From contig CM055103.1 in the NCBI GenBank assembly GCA_029204225.1, forward strand, positions 43,842,604 through 43,906,603: a DNA stretch of 64,000 nucleotides, written 5' to 3'. The notes under the pieces are model-generated. The model was given only the letters and a program-made list of their open reading frames with translations. It was not told where the DNA came from and ran no database searches. The position numbers and the translations under genes are program-made. This document shows, one piece after another, positions 56,690 to 64,000 of the stretch. The stretch comes from Diphasiastrum complanatum (Eukaryota > Streptophyta > Lycopodiopsida > Lycopodiales > Lycopodiaceae). How positions within the stretch are numbered: position 1 is the stretch's first letter; each line of letters opens with the position of its first letter.

Positions 56690-59600
56690 AAGACATAAAT
56701 TCGTTCTTATACCTGAATCTTGGAAGTAGATCATAAACATGAGATGGAAAATGGTTTTTGGAAGCCAACATTATGTAAAGAGCCCTTTTTGTCAAAATGA
56801 AGGGTGAAATGGTTTCAAAAAAGACATTTCCCTTCAATGAAAGTTGGTTGTGGAGAGGAGGCTTCGTGGCTTTCTGAAGGAGAGAAAAGGAGTGAGAGAG
56901 AGGAAAAATGTGTCCAATTTTGTGAGGAGAGATTAGAGAAGTGAGAGCCAGAGCTTTCTTTCCCTCTCTATCATTGCTGGTCCACAAAGAGCTTTCCCTG
57001 TAATTGTATCTGATGTATGAATCTTACATGTAACTCCCTGATCACTGAGAATTGAGAAGGAAGGAATCTGAAGCAGATTGAAGCCAAACATCCATGTGAA
57101 ATCCGCTTACAGACATGTTAAATCAAACCTGATAGTTGTTGTTGAAGTAAATCTGAATGCTATTGGATATTGGAAGCTTGGATCTCTCTGAAATACTGTC
57201 ATTGCTGCTGTTCTAAAAAAGAGACCCATTCCATCAATCACTGCTATTCTGAAAGTGTGTTTAAGTATTGTCATTGCTGCTACTCTGAGAAGGGAGGAGT
57301 ACAAATCCCTGGAGCGACCTACACATCCTTGTTGCGGTTCTGATCCCTGGAGCGACCTGCTCTCTTATTGCGACAGAGAGGCATGTTACTGAGAAAATGT
57401 CTTGGAAGAGAGAGGAGCGCACATCTCTAAAAAGACCTCTTCTTCACATCGCGACTGAAGGGTGAAGACTGAAGGGCAACCTGTCTTGGAATAGAGGAGT
57501 GACCTGTTCCACCATCGCGATCTGTTTTTGAAGAGAGAGAGCGAAGGAGAGGCCAGAGAGAGAGAGAAGCCACGTGACCCAGCCCACGCCTTTTTCTTGG
57601 TGAGTTGGGAGAGACAGACCCGACAAAAATTGGGTGCCCACACTGGTAAAACTGTGATCCTATGTGGAAGGAAAAAGCAAGGGACCGGTAACAGTGCATG
57701 AATTGAAGATTCAGTTACCTGCTGACTGTTTGAGAATTCTTAACCTTTGGATAAATCGTGGGAAGTTAAAGCAGAGTCTGACTGATTCTCTGAGGTAACT
57801 TGCAATTTCAAACTGAGATTGAAATTATACTTTAAGAACTCCTAATGGCTGTGTCGATTGTTCCACTAAAATTTGTAATAACTCTACTTGAAGGCTTGAT
57901 TTTAGACTTTACGAAGTTATCTAGAAAATGACAATGTGCTTATAAATTTAACAGTCTGAAGGGCTCTTTGTCGTACTATACCAACAAGGTTAATATAGAT
58001 TTTTATAGTAAATAATGTTGTTCCCACAGAGGACAACATTAGAAAGTTATGTATTTGGTACAATTATGACAAGTTGTTTCGAGTGTTATTCTGGTTGTCA
58101 ATAGACATTTAAAAGTAACCAGTATTACTTGTGGTTTGGGGAATGTAATGTTAACAATTTCAGAACAACAATCTACCCTCTATCAAATCGAATGAAACGC
58201 GATCTACAGATGAGATGTTATCAGAGTAGTATAGCGGTACTACTCTCTGGCTGATTAAGGTGTCAACAAGAGTCGAGAATTGTTCGATGTATTTGTGGTT
58301 GTGCAGGCAATTAATCAATCGCGTTCATGAACTGTTCGTTTCTAGACAGAAGTCCTCAATAACTTAAGTCCAAGGTTTTGGCTAAAGAGCACGAATAGTT
58401 TTAGAGCACGTTAGAAACTTATGTCAATTACAATCAAGAACACAGATCAAAGAATCAATTCTTCAGACAGGGACTGTCATCTCATATGTATACATATAGT
58501 TTTATTCAATGATCGTGCTAGACTGTACCAAAGATAGTCGTTATTCGAGTGCCGAAAAGAAAGTATTTGCGACAGACGAATAAGATGAGACAGTTCTTTA
58601 TAGCATGTTTTACGGATACACAGCAAACGACTATAATGCACTAGAGAGTCTGTCTGATCAGAGAGTAATTCATGTAATGCGTTAGAGATTGCTAGTAGAC
58701 TCAAGATCACTCACACCCAACAGTGCGGAGAACGGAGATAAGGGAGAATAATTCTCAGCACTCTATTACATATGCATAAACTTTTCTCTTGATGCTCCGG
58801 ACTGAAGTGTGAGATCAATATATGTTCTACGGGACGAGAAGATGAGTATCTATTGAGTGTTCATGATAGGAATTTGAAGTTGCCACTTTCCATGTGTAAA
58901 AATGTTCGACTTCAGTAAGATGTGCGAACTTTGGAATAATGATTTTGAGTGGTGAGGTGAGGTGAGTGAGGTGAGTCATATTCTAGATAGGTCATGTCTA
59001 GTACATCACTTTGGATCAAAAGTGAAGGTATCAACTGTTAAGCCTTGTGTACGATGTAAGATGCGTGCACTTGAAAGTTACCTCGAACACTTTTGCATGA
59101 AGTGTGTTTAAAAAAGATGTGCCTCTTTGGAATTATTTGGTGATTTTATAGATTAGCATCCAAGTGTTGCATATTTTGCTTGTTGCCTATCAATATGAAT
59201 GTGCAAATCTATGTCATTAGCTCCATTCATGAGTTCATCTTTGAACTACATATTTCAAAGAACGTTCATGTTTTAACAAGTATTGTTTCTGATAATCAAC
59301 CCATGTTTCTCGGCTTTCGTGAAATAAGTATTGCTCTACTGCATGTATTTGAGCGGGTGTTGATAGCTTATAAACAAGAAGTATGACCCTATGCTTGTTC
59401 ATCGTATGTTTCCATGACTTGATGCCATTATTTAATTATGTTTGGTTGAGTACGAGGCAAAGTCATTGATTCTTGATGCAAAGAGCAATTTTTGCGCTCG
59501 TCCAGAATTGGCAATTTGCAATTGTTTTGTGTGACAAGTTAGTGTTTGATATTTGATCACAAGAATTTTTCTTGTGAATACATAATGATTATAAGGCATG

Positions 59601-59870
59601 CATTTTTTTAGTTTGTGAATATGGTAGATGATCCTTGGACTTGTACATGAAATGTGTACATTTTGTAACTTAAAAATATTTGCCACATGTTGAGCAAATG
59701 AATTTGGGTGTTGTCTTGTTATTATTTTCAAAGCATCTAGAATTTCGGTTCTCCCAATTGGAGGTGTTAGCATGTTGTTTTTTGGGTTTGTGAAATAACA
59801 CACACTTGAGGTGGATCTCTAAATAGAAGTACTACAATTATGCATAGTTGATTTTCATCTATGCATATGA
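56690..59870. other. intergenic or unrecognised LTR sequence
   Basis: No gene with a domain. Near 57307-57370 the word TCCCTGGAGCGACCT is repeated about 40 bases apart. ATTGGGTGCCCACACTGG at about 57627 resembles a gypsy-type LTR/primer-site junction, but no other part of such an element was found. GGTGAGGTGAGGTGAGTGAG lies at about 58951. Frames such as 57386-57699 and 59432-59803 lack family signal. Confidence 0.4.
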
Positions 59871-59879
59871 AATAAAATC

Positions 59880-60840
59880 TGTTGATTATGAAGAAACAAA
59901 ACATTTCTGTTACCAAAGCTTTGCTAGCTTTCAACCCTCAATCTGACGAAAATGTTCGTGAACACGAAAGTCAAAAGACACGAAGCGAAAATGTTCGCGA
60001 ACATCTTGACGAAGAGACACGAACTCAAAAAATTCGCAAAAGAGAATTTTTTGTGGTACAACGGGAGAAAGTCAGACGACGCCAAAAGTCAAACGACTCG
60101 AAGTGACACAAAAATCGTTGCAACATCTTTCCTGTCCTCATGCTCCAAAAAGGTCAAGAAGATCATGCAAGTACCCAGAAGTACAGATATCTGATTTGAT
60201 AGCATGACATCAGCAGATGCACTCTAAGTCGTGGCTAATCTGTTGTTCTTGTAATTAGTGATTAGTTGTAGATGTTTAATCACTCTAATCTAGAAGTTAC
60301 ATGACAAGACTATATATCTTTCTGGTTAACGTATAATACAGAGAGAGAAGAACAAAAAGTCTAATGCTAGTAAGCAAGTAGACAAAAATACTGAATACGA
60401 GTCCGCTTGCGTGCGAGACAGTTTTTTGATAGGATCCGTAGATCCACAAGTCCACTGGTAAATCAAGACACGAATTCGTGAGAGAACCGTATCTCTCTCG
60501 CGCCAACGCACTGTGTGGATCTGCATGCGGTGCTTGAAGAATCAGAAAAATCAATAGACAATTTTGTAGCCGTTGCGCACACATCATTCTTATCTTGTCT
60601 GATCCCGAACAAGAATTAGTCTGCTGTTATTTGCATGTTTGTTTCACTTGTTCATTTAATTTCGCAACTTGGTTAGTATCTTGTTGAATGCTACATTAAT
60701 CTGTTAACGTAGTACACTAGTGTCTGTCTACATTCTAGAGGACTGTAGGAATGATGCAGCTGGGAGTGACCAGCAGTCATATCCAAACTCCATCTGAATC
60801 GTTTTGTTTCACAATTTTCCGCTTCAGTGGTATCAGAGCC
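59880..60840 (+). mobile_element. putative 5' LTR and primer site of copia F
   Basis: TGGTATCAGAGCC at 60828-60840 follows a sequence ending CGCTTCA, a plausible LTR end. The upstream limit is not defined; a TATA-like CTATATATC is at about 60310. Bases 59950-60040 hold repeated TTCGTGAA / TTCGCGAA words, including the perfect palindrome ATGTTCGCGAACAT, similar to plant heat-shock elements; whether these are inside the LTR is uncertain. Confidence 0.45.
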
Positions 60841-61049
60841 TACCTTTGTCATAGTCTGACATACCCGAAAAGCTATCAGATCTAGAAGGCCGAGCATTGA
60901 AACAAACAACCATCAACAATTAGTAGCATACAAAACAAGATCTGTACAGTTCTTGATTCTTTAGGATCTAACTTTCTAGCCTAGAAAGTTAAGACCTCAT
61001 TGATACTAAAGGGTGAAGGTTTATTCCCTTGGGTGGGTGGCACATAAGA

Positions 61050-64000
61050 GATGCCTACAACATCAGGCAAAGAGCTACACGAATGGAGAGAGAAAAATGA
61101 CAAGGCATTAGTCTTGCTATTTTCATCCATCAAAGATAGTCTCACACTTGACCTGGCTACACTCTCCAAGGCAAAGGAAATGTGGAATACACTGCTCACG
61201 AGATTTCAAACAAAATCAAGAAGTCAAATAATGATGCTGGAAGACCAGCTGACCAACCTACAGTGGGACGACAAAGTTCTCACTTCCTTTGTAAGGAAGA
61301 TGAACTACACAACTCTGGAGCAGATAATGCAGTGTTAGTTGAGAAGCAACTCACTTACCTGTTGAGAGCCTTACCCAGATCTTTCCAGACGACCAAAACC
61401 TTGCTCGCGAAAGATCCTACCATGACCCTCGAAAAGGCGATTGTCAAGATTCGAGAGGAAGTCGAGGTGAGAGAGCACCTTGATCACAAGGATGGTTCTG
61501 ACTAGGCCTTCTACAGCAACAAAGAAAAATCCAAGAAACAATTCAAGCCTAAGAGGGAGTCAAATCAAAGACAGGATCATGATCAGCAAGCAGAGGGGAC
61601 AAGCAAAGGCAACTGAAAGAGCAAAGGGAGATCGAAACAACAAGGGGGAGAAAAGAAGACTTGCGTGAGATGCAGAAGAGATGGGCACACAATTGATACA
61701 TGCTGGCTCAATCCGAAAATTGAATGTATCCATTGCCACAAGAAGGGCCATGCAGCCATGGATTGTCGCTTGAACCCGAGGAACAAATCAGCACAAAACA
61801 GACAGTAGAACAACAACATTTCTTCCTATGTCGAGGAGCTTGAGAGCTCGTAAATGGGTGAAGAGAGATTGAACAGAAATTGTTCGACCGCCTACATTTG
61901 TGCAGATTTGTGTTCAGCATCAACATCTGACACACATGAGGTGATCCTAGATTCAGGAGCCACCTCACACTTCATGACTTCAAGATGAATAATGTCTGAT
62001 TTCAGCAGTGCTGATCCTTCAAGATTCATTGTTCTTGGAGATGGATCCAAACATCAAGTGAACGGTATTGGTTCACTGTGGCTCGACACCAATAGAAGAG
62101 ACAGACGACTCGAAGACGTTCTGTTTGTGCCTACACTGCAGCAAGACTTGTTTTTTGTGGCAAGAATAGCTGATGTTGGGATGTGTGTCACATTTTCTGA
62201 TGAAGCATGCAACGTGGTTGACGCTTGTACCAGAAGAAAAGGTATTCTATATCACTTGAAGGTACGCCTGTCTGCAGATTAGGTGCATCAGACTCATGAT
62301 GATTCGAGACACTCTGTGGAACAGGAGATTATGCCACATGAACTCAATGGCACTTTACCAAGCAAGCCATCATGGAGCAATTACAATCAACATCTCGAAT
62401 GCAACCAGTTCGACCACCTGTATGATGATGGCCTACTCGAAGGCTCCAAGAATACTGTGGGCTGAAGCAGTAGCTACAGTTGCATACATCCAGAACATGA
62501 TAGAAAAGTCTGGTATCCCTCATACGACACCACACGAATTATGGTGGGGTAGAAAGCCCAACATGTCTCACATCAAAATTTTTGGTTGTGCAGCTTATGC
62601 ACATATTCCTGATAAGCTACAAAAGAAGCTTGATGAGAAAGCTGAACATGGATTTCTAGTAGGTTATGACAACAATTCGTTGTACTACAAAGTCTACATG
62701 CCAGACACGAACACTATGAAGACAGTGAGAGATGTCAGATTTGATGAGAGTAGGACAATGGCCAGTGACGATCTTGTCAGCTATGAAGTCCTGGAAAGAC
62801 ACTACTATGATTTGCCACCAGTGACAGAGGGAGCAGAAGCCGAACATGAAAACGAAGATTTTTGAGTCGCTTCGCATTCGAGTGACGAATCAGAAGACGA
62901 AAGATTCGAAAGGTAGTCCTCTGTTATAGTACCTATAAACCAAGATGGTTCCAGACCTAGCAGAGCAGACAAAGGCAAAGGCATTGTTGTCTCAGGAGGA
63001 TCTCCTAGAAGGTCGACAAGACCGCGAAGAGCGGCAACAAGATATGTTCCAGGCAGCTCCGCTTCTACATCAAAAGAGTTTTGTGGATTCAGTGGAGAAC
63101 CACAAACTTTCGAGTAAGCAATTGAATGTCCACAGAAGGACAAATGGATCCAAGCCATGAACGAAGAGATGGAATCCATGAGGAAGAACCATTACCACAT
63201 AAGCGCAAGACTGTCAAATGCAAATGGGTGTTCAAGCTCAAGTACGGACCAGATGGGAACGTCTCGAAATACAAGACAAGACTGGTAGGGAAGGGATTTT
63301 TTCAGAGATATGGTATTGACTACTCTGAAACCTTCTCCCATGTCATCAAACATTCGTCCCTAAGATTATTATTTGCATATGCAGCTGCTTATGATCTCAG
63401 GATCCACATTGTGGATGAAAAGACAACCTTCTTGCATGGTGAGTTAGACGATGAGGTCTAGATGGATCAACCCCCATGTTATGTCTCGAATTCACTTCCT
63501 AATTATGCATGCAAAATGCATAGAAGTATCTACGGTCTGAAACAGTCAGCTCAACAATGGTACAAAAAGAAAGATCAAGTCTTGAAATCATTAGTTCAAG
63601 CCACTGATGGTTGATTCCAATGTGTATGTCAGAATTACAGATGGGCACATCATTATTGCGGCTGTATATGTGGACGACACTCTGATACTTTGCAAGAGTG
63701 AGCAACTGATTGCTAAAGTGAAGAGAGACATCTCGAAACATTTCAAGATCGTGGATCTGGAAGAAGCCAAATGTTATCTTGGCTTGCAAATTGACAAGGA
63801 CTATGAGGGAGGTAAGTTGTACCTTCATTAGTCCAGATACACTCAGAAGATCCTAGAGGATTTTGAAATGCTGAATTGCAAATGAGCGAATATTCCAATG
63901 CTCATGGGAAGGGTGCTGACAAACGATGATTGTCCGAGGACTGAAGAAGAGAGAGAACAAATGCAGCTCACACCTTACAGAAAGCTGATAGGTTCGCTAA
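61050..64000 (+). pseudogene. copia F gag-pol, decayed, integrase core deleted, runs off the window
   Basis: Gag from 61051 (MPTTSGKELHEWREKND), frameshift near 61330, then LLRALPRSFQTTKTLL. Two zinc knuckles (CVRCRRDGHTIDTC, CIHCHKKGHAAMDC) at 61660-61770. Protease DSGATSHF near 61960, then a stop. Pre-integrase (62296) jumps directly to the end of integrase (AEAVATVAYIQNMIEKSG, IFGCAAYAHIPDKL), so the D,D,E core is missing. RT follows with CKWVFKLKYGPDG, HIVDEKTTFLHGELD and VYVDDTLILC (63663-63692), with stops between. Related to copia D. The element continues past 64000. Confidence 0.85.

Noticed and set aside
57600-57660. LTR and primer-site junction of a gypsy element
   Set aside because: The ATTGGGTGCCCACA word is suggestive, but no matching LTR, gag or pol is present nearby.

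Overview
The window looks like nuclear DNA of a land plant with a repeat-rich genome. It has spliced genes with GT..AG introns, intergenic DNA full of decayed Ty1/copia elements primed at TGGTATCAGA-type sites, a LINE and tRNA-derived SINEs, and host genes of plant families (a TM9SF/EMP protein with the FYLPGSYMH start, and a DUF7054 protein). The species cannot be told from the sequence. No CRISPR, operon or bacterial signal is present.

The most unusual part is 703-10361. A pair of 30-bp inverted repeats (26 of 30 matching, both starting CATTAGAGGAGTT) encloses about 9.66 kb with four spliced, partly decayed genes in two convergent pairs: an unknown + gene (1122-2490), a - gene (4339-2483) encoding a histone H3 fold joined to a ULP1/C48-type cysteine protease domain, an unknown + gene (5383-6562), and a - gene (9676-7044) for an RNase-H-fold DDE transposase with a RAG1/Transib-like motif order. 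The two middle genes diverge from one promoter region: two opposed TATA boxes with a dense CACGTG/ACATGTG array between them and a shared motif in both leaders. I read this as a large DNA transposon that carries a histone H3-protease fusion. A further copy of the terminal motif lies at 49243.

10474-16835 holds a decayed minus-strand copia element and a 5'-truncated LINE. 17025-19016 is an intronless TM9SF gene, whole except for one TAG in place of a conserved Trp codon. 19-32 kb is mostly intergenic, with a stop-poor purine-rich repeat tract (23.0-23.7 kb), a gag-only LTR remnant (24.06-24.8 kb) and a GC-rich block (28.04-28.3 kb). 33619-36332 is a three-exon DUF7054 ubiquitin-like gene behind a TATA box and a set of G-box modules.

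37.6-64 kb is a nest of retroelements: a minimal SINE with a perfect 15-bp target duplication; three LTRs of one copia family (elements A and B), where B has lost integrase and most of RT and holds 1.65 kb of unrelated repeat-rich DNA instead; a complete, very young copia (49925-56082, 682-bp LTRs differing at 2 sites, duplication ATTGC, one 1322-codon polyprotein) inserted in an older copia; and a related decayed copia running off the right edge.
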